A DNA stretch of 64,000 nucleotides. It comes from Mycobacterium branderi. Its GTDB lineage: Bacteria; Actinomycetota; Actinomycetes; Mycobacteriales; Mycobacteriaceae. The first letter of the stretch is position 1, and every line of letters starts with the position of its first letter. This document shows, piece after piece, positions 1 to 7,977 of the stretch. The stretch spans positions 1,674,001-1,738,000 of the forward strand of contig NZ_AP022606.1 in assembly GCF_010728725.1 (NCBI RefSeq), in the 5' to 3' direction. Below the pieces are notes generated by a model. It did no database searches. It saw nothing but the letters and a program-made list of their open reading frames with translations, and was not told where the DNA came from. Position numbers and translations under genes: made by a program.

Positions 1-132
1 CAGGCCCACCGCCTTGTAGAGCAGTACGTAGAGCCCGAAGTCGACGATCGCCGACAGCCCGCCGGTGACGACGAACCGCCACACCTGCGTGCTCAAACTC
101 AGGTGCGTGCGCGGTGGGGCGATCTCGGCCAT
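1..132 (-). CDS. GtrA-like membrane protein, N-terminal part (cut by window edge)
   Basis: Only the first 44 codons are in the window; the ATG is the complement of 130-132 and the frame runs off the left edge. The visible protein begins MAEIAPPRTH and contains a hydrophobic stretch with F-V-V-T-G-G-L-S-A-I-V-D-F, the typical first helix of GtrA/DPMS-like four-helix membrane proteins that help translocate or hold polyprenyl-phosphate sugars. It lies 26 bp downstream of the Gfh-like gene on the same strand, the arrangement of Rv3788-Rv3789 in M. tuberculosis, where Rv3789 is tied to arabinan/decaprenyl-phosphoryl-arabinose metabolism. Family assignment is good; the rest of the protein cannot be judged. 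Confidence 0.8.
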   Translation of the reverse strand, partial: MAEIAPPRTHLSLSTQVWRFVVTGGLSAIVDFGLYVLLYKAVGL

Positions 133-158
133 CGCGGGGAGTCTACGGGTCGGGTCGC

Positions 159-653
159 CTACGTCGGGTATTTGACGTCGAGCAGCTCGACCTGGCTTTC
201 GCCCTGCGGCGTCGTGTAGGTGACCTTGTCACCGGGCTTGCGACCAGACAGTGCCATACCCAACGGGCTGCCTGCCGTCAGCGTCTCGGCCTCACGGCCG
301 ACGGGGGTCTCTTCGACGACGGAGATCACGTGCATCGTCACCACCGAACCGTCGTCGAACCGCACGGTCACCTCGGTGCCGCCGGGCAGTGTGCCGGTTC
401 CGTTCGACGGCGACGGTCCGGTCCGCAGCAGCCTGTCGAGCTCGATGATCCGCTCGTCGAGCCCGGCCAGCTCGTCGGCGCGCTGGATGGCGTCGGCGGC
501 GTCGGCGTGATCGCTGACCGCGCCGCGGTCGTTTCTGACCTCGACTTCGAGCCGTTCACGTCGTTCCCGCAGCCGATCCAACTCCGCGGTAATGCGTTCG
601 CGTGACTTATCGGAAAGCCCCGTGGATTCGACTTCCTCGCTCACCCTTCGCAC
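159..653 (-). CDS. GreA/Gfh-family RNA polymerase secondary-channel factor (Rv3788-like)
   Basis: A 164-residue protein with the two-part GreA layout: an N-terminal charged helical hairpin (roughly residues 10-75, rich in R-E-R-L-E-V-E-V) and a C-terminal FKBP-like domain containing V-G-R-E-A-E-T-L-T and S-P-L-G-M-A-L. It closely resembles remembered Rv3788, reported as a Gfh-like factor that binds RNA polymerase and inhibits transcription rather than stimulating transcript cleavage. The GTG at 651-653 gives the longest form; a second GTG three codons on (start 644, beginning VSEEVES) fits the usual family length slightly better. The GtrA gene follows 26 bp downstream and is probably co-transcribed. 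Exact biochemical role in this organism is inferred. Confidence 0.85.
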   Translation of the reverse strand: MRRVSEEVESTGLSDKSRERITAELDRLRERRERLEVEVRNDRGAVSDHADAADAIQRADELAGLDERIIELDRLLRTGPSPSNGTGTLPGGTEVTVRFDDGSVVTMHVISVVEETPVGREAETLTAGSPLGMALSGRKPGDKVTYTTPQGESQVELLDVKYPT

Positions 654-760
654 CTGTCCTCAGGGCGCAGCGGCGATGGCAAGCCCGGAGCGCCTCGATT
701 GTTGTCTGTCGTTCGTCCCCGATTATTCCTATGGCGAATCGGTGTGGTGGCGTTTCGCGA

Positions 761-955
761 TCAAGAGTGGCGACGGCCTCCGCGTCCGCGAAAGGCGTCC
801 TTGACCTTTTCGCCGGCATCCTTCAGGTCCGATTTGACCCGCTCACCTATGCCTCGATTTTCGAGGTTGCGGTCACCGGTGGCCCGGCCAATGGTTTCCT
901 TGGCTCTACCACCGAGCTTCTGCAGCTTGTTTCTCGCCTTGTCGGTCGCACCCAC
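761..955 (-). CDS. CsbD-family small stress protein
   Basis: A 64-residue hydrophilic protein. The centre matches the CsbD family: K-A-R-N-K-L-Q-K-L-G-G-R-A-K-E-T, then G-D-R-N-L-E and G-E-R-V-K-S-D-L-K-D-A-G-E-K-V-K-D-A-F. CsbD proteins are general-stress proteins of unknown molecular function. The GTG at 953-955 was chosen because GGGAGGG sits 6 bases upstream; an upstream ATG at 980-982 would add nine residues unlike the family and would bury that ribosome-binding site. It stands alone between the Gfh-like gene and a ThrE-type exporter, in the block that replaces the M. tuberculosis Rv3784-Rv3787c genes. Confidence 0.8.
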   Translation of the reverse strand: MGATDKARNKLQKLGGRAKETIGRATGDRNLENRGIGERVKSDLKDAGEKVKDAFRGRGGRRHS

Positions 956-1116
956 CGTGAGCCCTCCCTTCGTCGGGTCCATCGGATACCCGCAGAAGGA
1001 TGCATTCAACCGGCGCCGAGATTGTCCAGAACCACAGCCCGGGCGGCAATCTCAGGTGCTCGCCTCGGCGACCAGCTGGGCCAGTGCCGCCGGGTCACGC
1101 AGCAGTAGCCGCCGGA

Positions 1117-2352
1117 CTATTTCCAGATGGTGTCGCGCAGCTGGTGGAAGGCGCCCCAGACCAACAGGCCGGCCTGAAAGCCGAGCGCGATGGAAATCAT
1201 CGATGTCAGCGTCCCGGTGAACACGGCGCCGCGATCGGTCCCCATGAACTGCGTCACGCCGACCAGACCGAGTGCCCCGGGAATCAACAACCAGAATCCC
1301 GGCAGCAACAGCGCGGCCGTCGGCGGGCTGCTGGGTAGCTGCGAGATAGCCAATGCGCAGAGCATGAGTGTGAATCCACCACCGAACCCGCTTGCGTAGC
1401 TGCCCAATACGGCGTTGGCGGCCACTTGGCCCGCGTACGCGACGAACAAGATGCCCAACAGCCACGGCGTGAACTTACGCGGCGGACCCAGATAGAGCCG
1501 GATGCCGATGCCATACACCGCGACGCCGAGCCAAGGGGCCCACGGGCCGAATTTGTTCACCGGCCCGACGATGAGCTCGGCAGCAGTCACGCCGAGCATT
1601 TGAGCGGCAATAAGAATGCCGAAAGCGAGCTGGGCCAGCTGCATGAAACCGGCGATCAGCCGGACCGCACCCGACACCATTTCGCGGACGGTCAGTTCGA
1701 TGACCGCGAGGGTGATCGGGACGCCCGGGAGGAACAACGCTAGTGGCGCGGCCTCTACCCGCAGGTTGTTCGGGCCGAGATGCAACAGCCGGTCCAGGCT
1801 AAAGGCGCTGGCGGCTACCAGGAATGCACTGATGGCAGGCAGCAGTTGGCCGATCGCGGCGCTGACTCGATCAAGTAGTTCCAAGACGCCGACGAGCAGG
1901 CCGAACCCGGTTGCCGCTATCAACGCGATCGGAGTCGGCTGCAGCACCAACGCGAATCCCGCGCTCTGCACGGCATAGCCGATGACGCTGACCCAGGCCG
2001 GGAACCGGCGCGGCAGAGCGCGGATCCGGTCGAGTTCAGCCAAGCCGTCCGCGGCGGCAATGTCACCGCTTTCGGCTTGGTCAACGAGGTCAGCCAACGG
2101 GAAGGTCTGGTCGTAGCGCAGTTCGCGCCCGGCTCGCACCACCCGCAGCACGGCGCCCCCGGCTTGGTCCGAGCCGCTCAGCTGGACGTAGTTGGGCAGC
2201 ACCAGAAAATGGTGGGCCAGTCCGTAGCGGTGGGCTGTTCGGATAAGCGTGCGCCGCACCAGGTTCACCGGGTAGTTGGCAGCAGTCATCGCTGCGCCGA
2301 GTCGGACGAGGAAGTCGACGGCCACCGTCTCGCTGCGGTCAGGCGCGGTCAT
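1117..2352 (-). CDS. ThrE-family threonine/serine exporter-like membrane protein
   Basis: A 411-residue protein with the ThrE architecture. A soluble N-terminal domain of about 125 residues carries F-L-V-R-L-G-A-A-M-T-A-A-N-Y-P. About ten hydrophobic segments follow, in two groups: the DUF1212 half (around residues 125-270) and the smaller ThrE_2-like half (about 280-405) with G-F-W-L-L-I-P-G-A-L-G. ThrE exports threonine and serine in Corynebacterium; Rv3737 is the M. tuberculosis relative. The start overlaps the end of the upstream 425-aa gene by 14 bp, so the two are probably one transcript. Substrate is inferred from family only. Confidence 0.85.
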   Translation of the reverse strand: MTAPDRSETVAVDFLVRLGAAMTAANYPVNLVRRTLIRTAHRYGLAHHFLVLPNYVQLSGSDQAGGAVLRVVRAGRELRYDQTFPLADLVDQAESGDIAAADGLAELDRIRALPRRFPAWVSVIGYAVQSAGFALVLQPTPIALIAATGFGLLVGVLELLDRVSAAIGQLLPAISAFLVAASAFSLDRLLHLGPNNLRVEAAPLALFLPGVPITLAVIELTVREMVSGAVRLIAGFMQLAQLAFGILIAAQMLGVTAAELIVGPVNKFGPWAPWLGVAVYGIGIRLYLGPPRKFTPWLLGILFVAYAGQVAANAVLGSYASGFGGGFTLMLCALAISQLPSSPPTAALLLPGFWLLIPGALGLVGVTQFMGTDRGAVFTGTLTSMISIALGFQAGLLVWGAFHQLRDTIWK

Positions 2353-3616
2353 GCCAGCGGGCCTGATGTGCGGCGTGGGTGGGCAGGTAAGCGCCCGGCG
2401 CGAACAACTCGTCGTAGAAGTCGGTGTCGATGTGCTGGGCCTGCAGATACATCAGCACATGCACCGTGGGCACCGTGCCAGGCAGCTTGCCGAAGGTGTC
2501 ATAGATGTACGACGCCTCGATGGTGACCAATTCCTGGATGCCGTCGGGCGGCAGCGCCGAGGAGCGCATTTTGCGGGTGTCCGCCCAGGGACCCGGAGGG
2601 TCGGGGTGAAACGGCCCGCCCGGTCCGTATCGCCGCGCGACCAACTTTTCGACGCCGGCGGCCACGGACGACACATGCGGCGGGCTGAGCGTTTCGAAAA
2701 AGCCCGGCAGCCCGGTGGCGTTCGGAAATGGCCAGCGCTCGTCGGTGTCGGAGACAAAGCCCAACCCGGGTGCCCGCGGGTCGCCGGATCCGCCCAGGAC
2801 CGACAGCCGGTCCAGGCCGTCGTAAATCCAGCCGCCCAAACCCATCGCCTGCAACATCAGCACCCCGTTGTTGGCGGCGATCGACAGTTCGGCGCTGGCC
2901 TCGCTAAGGGTGTATTCCTCGGCAAAGGACAACGGCACCGGCTGGTCGGCGTGCGGCAGCGACGAAAACGCTTGGGTGCCTGGGATATTGCACTTGTGGA
3001 TGTCGTCGTACACCAGATAGCCGTTGGCCGCGTAGAACCACAGGATGCTCATCAGATGTTCGGCCAGGTCGGCCACCGGAAAGGCCAGCAGACTGCCCGG
3101 ATGATTGGCGATCCACACGTTGTGGCCCGCCATATAGGGCTCTTCGCGCGGCAGTTCTAAGCGATGCTCCGAAATCCGCACGATGGAGTCGGCGGTACAG
3201 GTGACCCACTCTTCAAAGGTGGTGAAGTCGCGTGGCGGCTGGTCGCGAGTGGGCAGCAGATACGTTCCGGTGTCGTCGGTGAAAAACAGTTGACTGGTGT
3301 GGAACCCGGCCGGCGACGGAAAGGTGCGTCCGGTAGCGCTGCCCGAGTAGTTCGGCAGCATTGGGGCATAGGTCGGGTTGTAGGTGATGCCGTAGTGCCA
3401 GCCGGTGACACCGCCGGTGACTGCCAGGACCAGTGCCCGTTCGACTTCCGACAGCGGTTGCACTGGCCTGCGGCTGGCGAACGCCAATGCGCCGCTGGGG
3501 ATTTGCCCACCGACAGGGAATCGGCGGGACCGCCGACCGGTGATTGCCGCCAGCAACGGGTACCGAGCCACCTCGGCCAGCGCGGCCCTCTCGTGGGCGG
3601 ATATCTGCAAACTCAT
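2339..3616 (-). CDS. Conserved hypothetical protein, 425 aa
   Basis: Not recognised. The ATG at 3614-3616 opens a 425-residue soluble protein with no signal peptide or membrane segment. Visible features are an aromatic, His-rich middle (W-H-Y-G-I-T-Y-N-P-T-Y near residue 73, F-H-T-S-Q-L-F-F-T-D-D near 103, Y-D-D-I-H-K-C-N-I around 203) and a C-terminus rich in His. The many conserved-looking Trp/Tyr/His clusters suggest an enzyme that binds a cofactor or metal, but no catalytic motif can be named. It overlaps the ThrE-type gene by 14 bp, so translation is probably coupled. Base composition matches the neighbours, giving no sign of recent transfer. Confidence 0.6.
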   Translation of the reverse strand: MSLQISAHERAALAEVARYPLLAAITGRRSRRFPVGGQIPSGALAFASRRPVQPLSEVERALVLAVTGGVTGWHYGITYNPTYAPMLPNYSGSATGRTFPSPAGFHTSQLFFTDDTGTYLLPTRDQPPRDFTTFEEWVTCTADSIVRISEHRLELPREEPYMAGHNVWIANHPGSLLAFPVADLAEHLMSILWFYAANGYLVYDDIHKCNIPGTQAFSSLPHADQPVPLSFAEEYTLSEASAELSIAANNGVLMLQAMGLGGWIYDGLDRLSVLGGSGDPRAPGLGFVSDTDERWPFPNATGLPGFFETLSPPHVSSVAAGVEKLVARRYGPGGPFHPDPPGPWADTRKMRSSALPPDGIQELVTIEASYIYDTFGKLPGTVPTVHVLMYLQAQHIDTDFYDELFAPGAYLPTHAAHQARWHDRA

Positions 3617-3759
3617 CGCCTAGTCCAGTTGTGTCGGGCACGCCGCGCGGCGCGGCTGCCCAGACCGGATTGTCATGCCGACAATCATCTGCCGCCGGGC
3701 GCTCCATCCGGCGCGAATCGCAATTTCTGCCTATTCGCCGGGTTGGGGCGGCATGTCGT

Positions 3760-4329
3760 TCAGTACACAAAGGGAACGAGGCGCGACGTCCGTCGCCGGT
3801 AGTCCTCGTAGCGCTGCCCAAACACGCTGCCCAACAGCGCTTCCTCGGTGTGCACCCGGTAGGCGTAGGCGGCGACGACGAGTGCGCCCACCACGAGTAC
3901 GGCCACCCAGCCGGCCGCCGCTAGGGCATACCCGCACCACACGAGAATCGTTCCGGCATAACCGGGATGGCGTATCACGGCGTAGGGCCCTGACGTGACG
4001 AGCTGATGTTCGTCGACCTCGCGCACGGTCCGGGTGTAGTGCCGACCGAGCGCCACCATGCCCCATGCCCGGACGGCTAGCCCCAGCCCGAGTGCCGCAA
4101 TACCCAACCAGCGCCACAGCGGCGAGGCCCATCCGATGCCCGTGACGGCGAGCCCGATGACAACAGCTGCGCTGACGATGAAGCAGCACACCAGGATTCG
4201 GGTGCTGCCGCGGTCGGTCCCGGCATCGGCCCAGCTAGCGGTCTGGGCATCCTCGCGGCGGCGCAGCACGAATTCGAAGCCCGCCCACACCGCGAGCCCG
4301 GCAAGAGCCAACCACGACGTCAGCACCAT
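3760..4329 (-). CDS. Isoprenylcysteine carboxyl methyltransferase-like membrane methyltransferase
   Basis: A 189-residue protein with about four or five membrane helices and the ICMT/PEMT C-terminal signature: L-V-T-S-G-P-Y-A-V-I-R-H-P-G-Y-A-G near residues 110-126, then T-E-E-A-L-L at about 160 and F-G-Q-R-Y-E-D-Y-R-R-R-T near the end. In this family those residues bind S-adenosylmethionine at the membrane face. Bacterial members methylate lipids or small hydrophobic acceptors; the real substrate cannot be read from sequence. The gene begins 4 bp after the mazF stop on the same strand, so it may be read from the mazEF transcript. Confidence 0.75.
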   Translation of the reverse strand: MVLTSWLALAGLAVWAGFEFVLRRREDAQTASWADAGTDRGSTRILVCCFIVSAAVVIGLAVTGIGWASPLWRWLGIAALGLGLAVRAWGMVALGRHYTRTVREVDEHQLVTSGPYAVIRHPGYAGTILVWCGYALAAAGWVAVLVVGALVVAAYAYRVHTEEALLGSVFGQRYEDYRRRTSRLVPFVY

Positions 4330-4333
4330 GACG

Positions 4334-4681
4334 TCACAGCTCGAGGTGCAGACGCAGCGCGTCGTCTAGTTGGGCAAGCTCGACCGGTGAGAGCCGACCA
4401 ATCCGTCGCTGAAGACGTTGTGTCGCAACAGATCTGATCTGTTCGGCCTGCGCTTTGGAATCGACCGCGAGACCCGTGCCGGCCGCCGGCAACAACACCT
4501 GAAACGGATAGACCTTGGCGATATTGCTCGTGACCGGCACCACGGTCACTACGCCACGGCCAAGTCGGGCAGCTGTCGCGTTGGCCCGGTCGTTGCTGAC
4601 GATCACCGCCGGCCGATGCTTGTTGGCTTCGCTGCCGCGAGCAGGGTCGAAGTCGACCTGCCAGATCTCACCGCGGCGCAT
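4334..4681 (-). CDS. mazF: MazF-type endoribonuclease toxin
   Basis: A 115-residue PemK/MazF protein. It opens [18 protein letters not shown] and continues [10 protein letters not shown], then [10 protein letters not shown] and Q-A-E-Q-I-R-S-V-A. These are the usual toxin strands, including the R-P and T/S-N residues of the catalytic groove. MazF enzymes cut single-stranded RNA at short motifs and stop growth when freed from MazE. The sequence is very like remembered M. tuberculosis MazF9 (Rv2801c). The ATG at 4679-4681 overlaps the antitoxin reading frame by 14 bp, the usual coupled arrangement; a GTG lies directly upstream. Cleavage specificity is unknown. Confidence 0.92.
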   Translation of the reverse strand: MRRGEIWQVDFDPARGSEANKHRPAVIVSNDRANATAARLGRGVVTVVPVTSNIAKVYPFQVLLPAAGTGLAVDSKAQAEQIRSVATQRLQRRIGRLSPVELAQLDDALRLHLEL

Positions 4682-4898
4682 CACCGAGCCCGTCGTCCGC
4701 AGCGGCCTCCCACACGTCGTCCTCGGCGGCAGCCGACCACTCCGTCCAAGCCTCGTCATAGTCGTCTTCCAACGTGGGGTAGCGAAGCATCCGAATTGCT
4801 CGTTGCAGACCTGCCGACCGTGACGGTAATCCCGCCCGCTCGACATAGGCGTCCAGCACGTGGACGTCTTCCTCGGGCAGGCTGACACTCAGCTTCAT
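4668..4898 (-). CDS. mazE: MazE-type ribbon-helix-helix antitoxin
   Basis: A 76-residue antitoxin starting [12 protein letters not shown], a ribbon-helix-helix strand and helix that binds DNA. A middle segment [12 protein letters not shown] and a very acidic tail ([10 protein letters not shown]) follow; such tails fill the MazF groove and neutralise it. It closely resembles remembered MazE9 (Rv2801A). The ATG at 4896-4898 matches that protein; a TTG two codons upstream is a poorer choice. The pair lies immediately after rfbD, in the accessory block. Autoregulation through the region at 4899-4936 is expected for the family but no clear operator is seen. Confidence 0.88.
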   Translation of the reverse strand: MKLSVSLPEEDVHVLDAYVERAGLPSRSAGLQRAIRMLRYPTLEDDYDEAWTEWSAAAEDDVWEAAADDGLGDAPR

Positions 4899-4936
4899 AC
4901 TCAAATGCTACCGAGGTAATACTCGAGCATCAACGG

Positions 4937-5767
4937 CTACACCCAGTACGGCACGCGGGCGCGGTACTGCCGCATGGCAAACGCCGCGAAAACCCACCCC
5001 ACGACCGTCAGCACCAGCACCACGGCCCAGTGCCGCAGCTCCTGATGGGCGCCCAGCAGCGGCGCTCGCACGATGTCGAGGTAGTGCAGCAGCGGGTTGA
5101 GCTCCACGATCTTGCCCCACCGGCCGGCCCCCTGCTGCCGCAGCGTGTCGTCGTTCCAGATGATCGGCGTCATGAAGAACAGCAACTGCACGACCGAAAA
5201 CAGCAGGGGGCCGATGTCGCGGTAACGCGTCGCCAGGATGCCGAAACACAGTGACACCCACACCGCATTGAGCACGATCAACCCCAGCGCGGGGATCACC
5301 GACAGGTCGGCCCACGACCACGGTTTCGGATAGAGGATCGCGATCACGACATAGATGACGATGTTGTGCGCGAACAGGATTACCTGCCGCCACACCAGCC
5401 GGTAGACGTGCAGACTCAGCGGCGCCGGCAACTGCTTGATCAGGCCCTCGTTGGCGACGAACACGTCGGCGCCTTCCATGATCGCGGCGTTGATCAGGTT
5501 CCAGACGATCAGCCCGAGCGTCACGTAGGGCAGGTGCACCGCCAACTCGAGATGAAACAGCTTGGAGTACAAGCCGCCCATCGCGACGGCGGTGGTGCCG
5601 GTGGCGATCGTGATCCAGAAGGGGCCGAGCACCGAGCGGCGATACCGCTGCTTGATGTCCTGCCAGCCGAGGTGCAGCCACAGCTCGCGACGAGCGAACC
5701 CGTCGACCAAATCCCGCCAGGCCCGGGTCAACGTCTTGGACTCCGACGCGACATCCGTGATCGTCAT
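4937..5767 (-). CDS. rfbD: ABC-2 type permease for galactan precursor export (RfbD/Wzm-like)
   Basis: A 276-residue integral membrane protein with six predicted helices and the ABC-2 polysaccharide-export fold; L-G-W-Q-D-I-K-Q-R-Y-R-R-S-V-L-G-P-F-W occurs near residue 34, typical of Wzm/TagG permeases. It should pair with the RfbE ATPase to move the lipid-linked galactan (C50-P-P-GlcNAc-Rha-Galf) across the membrane for arabinogalactan assembly. The ATG at 5765-5767 overlaps the glfT1 stop by 4 bp (ATGA). Order rfbE-glfT1-rfbD is that of Rv3781-Rv3783. Upstream in-frame extensions overlap glfT1 and are not credible. Confidence 0.93.
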   Translation of the reverse strand: MTITDVASESKTLTRAWRDLVDGFARRELWLHLGWQDIKQRYRRSVLGPFWITIATGTTAVAMGGLYSKLFHLELAVHLPYVTLGLIVWNLINAAIMEGADVFVANEGLIKQLPAPLSLHVYRLVWRQVILFAHNIVIYVVIAILYPKPWSWADLSVIPALGLIVLNAVWVSLCFGILATRYRDIGPLLFSVVQLLFFMTPIIWNDDTLRQQGAGRWGKIVELNPLLHYLDIVRAPLLGAHQELRHWAVVLVLTVVGWVFAAFAMRQYRARVPYWV

Positions 5768-6651
5768 GGCCTGCCGAACCTTTCTCGACGGCCCAAGCGC
5801 CGCAAGCGAATCCACTCCACCAGGCCGGCAACGTCGCGGCGGGACACCAGGAAGAACCAGCCGAACCGCAGCCACTCCTGGGCAAGGAGTCGACGCAGGC
5901 CCGGCTGTGAAAGCAGGTAGCCGCGGTTGCGGTAGGTGAAGAACCGCTTGGCCGGGTCTTCCGGATACTGGGTATGCATCCGCCCGCCCAGGATCGGCTT
6001 GAATTCCTCGGACCCGCACGGATGCAGATACACCGCGTCAAGGCAGGTGCCGAACGGCAGGCCGGAGCGCACCAGTCGGCGGTGGATCTCCACCTCGTCG
6101 CCGCGGATGAAGAGCCGCAGGTCGGGAACACCGATCGCGTCGAACGCCCAGGCCCGAAACAGCGCACCGTTGAACAACGACGCGATGCCAGGCAGCAGGT
6201 CCTGCCCTTCGGTCGTGCGCAGCTCGGCTGCGAACCGCCGCCACACCAACCCGCGGCGCAGCGGAAACGCCAGCCGCGCCGGGTCGTCGGCGTTGCACAC
6301 CATCGGCGACACCTCGGCCAGGCCGTGCTTGTCGGCGCACGCCAGCAGCGTGGCCAGGACCTGGCTGTCGGCCGGGTGGCCGTCGTCGTCGGCGAGCCAC
6401 ACCCAGTCGGCGCCCAATGCCAACGCATGCAGGATGCCGAGCGCGAAACCGCCTGCGCCGCCGAGGTTTCGGCGAGACCCCAGATACGTCGTCGGGATCG
6501 GCTGGCCGGTTACCAGTTCGCGGGCCCGCTCCTCGTTGCCGTTGTCGACCACGATCAGGTGATCGGGCAGCCGGGTCTGCGTGACAAGAACATCGAGCGA
6601 CTTGGCCAGCGTGTCGGGTCGCCGGTGGGTGACGACGACGGCGCAGATCAT
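5764..6651 (-). CDS. glfT1: Galactofuranosyltransferase GlfT1
   Basis: A 295-residue family-2 glycosyltransferase. It begins M-I-C-A-V-V-V-T-H-R-R-P-D-T-L, has the nucleotide-sugar strand L-I-V-V-D-N-G-N, and the acidic catalytic/metal motif W-L-A-D-D-D-G-H at about residue 84. A C-terminal R-W-G-like basic segment suggests membrane association. GlfT1 adds the first Galf residues from UDP-Galf to the decaprenyl-PP-GlcNAc-Rha primer; GlfT2 then extends the chain. The ATG at 6649-6651 overlaps the rfbE stop by 4 bp and its own stop overlaps rfbD by 4 bp, so the three products are translationally linked. Length is close to the about 304 residues of Rv3782. Confidence 0.93.
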   Translation of the reverse strand: MICAVVVTHRRPDTLAKSLDVLVTQTRLPDHLIVVDNGNEERARELVTGQPIPTTYLGSRRNLGGAGGFALGILHALALGADWVWLADDDGHPADSQVLATLLACADKHGLAEVSPMVCNADDPARLAFPLRRGLVWRRFAAELRTTEGQDLLPGIASLFNGALFRAWAFDAIGVPDLRLFIRGDEVEIHRRLVRSGLPFGTCLDAVYLHPCGSEEFKPILGGRMHTQYPEDPAKRFFTYRNRGYLLSQPGLRRLLAQEWLRFGWFFLVSRRDVAGLVEWIRLRRLGRRERFGRP

Positions 6652-7439
6652 CCGGGCACCTCGTCGAGCACCTCGCGCACGTGCCGGGCGGCGTCCTCGC
6701 CCTCATAGGCGCGCACGACGTCTTCGATGCCGCCGGTCATCCGGATGGTGCCGTGGTCGATCCACATCGCGGTCTTGCACAGCCGCGCCAGAAATTCGTT
6801 GGAATGACTTGCGAAAACCAGGATTCCGGAGCGCTCGACTAGGCGCTGCAGCCGGGTCTGAGCCTTCTTCAGAAAGTCGGCGTCGACGGCGCCGATGCCC
6901 TCGTCGAGCAACAGGATCTCGGGGTCAATGCTGGTGACCACACCCATCGCGAGCCGCACCCGCATCCCGGTGGAATAGGTGCGCAGCGGCATCGACAGGT
7001 AGTCGCCGAGTTCGGTGAACTCGGCGATCTCGTCGACCTTGGCCAGCATCTGGCGGCGCGTCTGCCCGAGGAACAGCCCGCGGATGATGATGTTCTCGTA
7101 GCCGGAGATCTCCGGGTCCATGCCCACACCGAGATCGAAGACCGGCGCCACCCGGCCGGTGACCGACGCCGACCCGCGGGTGGGTTCGTAGATACCCGAA
7201 AGTAGCCGCAGCAGAGTCGATTTCCCGGCGCCGTTGTGCCCGACAAGGCCCACCCGGTCGCCCAGCTCCAGTGACAGCGTGATGTCGCGCAGCGCCTCGA
7301 TGACGACGACGTTGGAGGTGTTGCGCCCGATCGTGCCGCCGGCCTTGCCCAGGAACGCCTTCTTCAGCGAGCGCGACTTGGCGTCGAAGATGGGAAACTC
7401 CACCCACGCGTTGCGCGTCTCGATGTGGGGTGCTGCCAC
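6648..7439 (-). CDS. rfbE: ABC transporter ATPase for galactan precursor export (RfbE/Wzt-like)
   Basis: A 263-residue ATPase with all nucleotide-binding elements: Walker A G-H-N-G-A-G-K-S-T near residue 68, signature Y-S-T-G-M-R-V-R-L-A-M-G near 157, Walker B I-L-L-L-D-E-G-I-G-A-V-D near 176, and switch His in F-A-S-H-S. The Y-S-T-G-M signature and absence of a carbohydrate-binding C-terminal domain are typical of TagH/Wzt-type wall-polymer exporters. It energises RfbD. The GTG start at 7437-7439 lies 10 bp after the bpa stop. It resembles Rv3781. Confidence 0.93.
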   Translation of the reverse strand: MAAPHIETRNAWVEFPIFDAKSRSLKKAFLGKAGGTIGRNTSNVVVIEALRDITLSLELGDRVGLVGHNGAGKSTLLRLLSGIYEPTRGSASVTGRVAPVFDLGVGMDPEISGYENIIIRGLFLGQTRRQMLAKVDEIAEFTELGDYLSMPLRTYSTGMRVRLAMGVVTSIDPEILLLDEGIGAVDADFLKKAQTRLQRLVERSGILVFASHSNEFLARLCKTAMWIDHGTIRMTGGIEDVVRAYEGEDAARHVREVLDEVPG

Positions 7440-7449
7440 GGACGTCTGC

Positions 7450-7977
7450 TTACAGGTACTGCCCGGTGCCCGACTGACCGTGTCCGCCGCGGCTGACCCC
7501 CGGCGGCAGGGCGCCGTGGCGCATCTGCTCGAGCTGCGCGCGGGCGGCCATCTGCTGGGCGAACAACGCGGTCTGGATTCCGTGGAACAGGCCTTCCAGC
7601 CAGCCGACCAGCTGAGCCTGCGCGATCCGCAGCTCGGCGTCCGACGGCGTGTTGTTGCTGAACGGCAGCGTCAACCGGTCGAGTTCTTCGCGCAGCTCCG
7701 GCGCCAGGCCCTCTTCGAGCTCGCGGATGCTGGTGGCGTGGATCTCGCGCAGCCGGTTGCGGCTGGCGTCGTCGAGCGGTGCGGCGCGGACCTCCTCGAG
7801 AAGCTGCTTGATCATCGTCCCGATCCGCATCACCTTGGCGGGCTGCTCGACCAGGTCGGTCAGCGACTGGTCATCGTCGTCGTCGGTCCGCTCGGCCATC
7901 AGCCGCGGGTCCACGCCGATGATCTCGACGTTGTCGTCGCTGTTGTCGGTACTCAATGCAGTCACCATCCTCGTCAT
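7450..7977 (-). CDS. bpa: Bacterial proteasome activator Bpa/PafE
   Basis: A 175-residue helical protein with a disordered acidic N-terminus (run of Asp near residue 33), a central segment L-V-E-Q-P-A-K-V-M-R-I-G-T-M-I-K-Q-L-L, and the terminal G-Q-Y-L. That C-terminal GQYL is the docking motif by which Bpa rings open the 20S proteasome without ATP. The ATG at 7975-7977 overlaps the upstream gene's TGA by 4 bp; internal GTG/ATG codons within the first five residues are alternatives. It matches remembered Rv3780 in length and motif. Its place between the membrane-protein gene and rfbE is the conserved mycobacterial arrangement, with no obvious functional link to wall synthesis. Confidence 0.93.
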   Translation of the reverse strand: MTRMVTALSTDNSDDNVEIIGVDPRLMAERTDDDDDQSLTDLVEQPAKVMRIGTMIKQLLEEVRAAPLDDASRNRLREIHATSIRELEEGLAPELREELDRLTLPFSNNTPSDAELRIAQAQLVGWLEGLFHGIQTALFAQQMAARAQLEQMRHGALPPGVSRGGHGQSGTGQYL

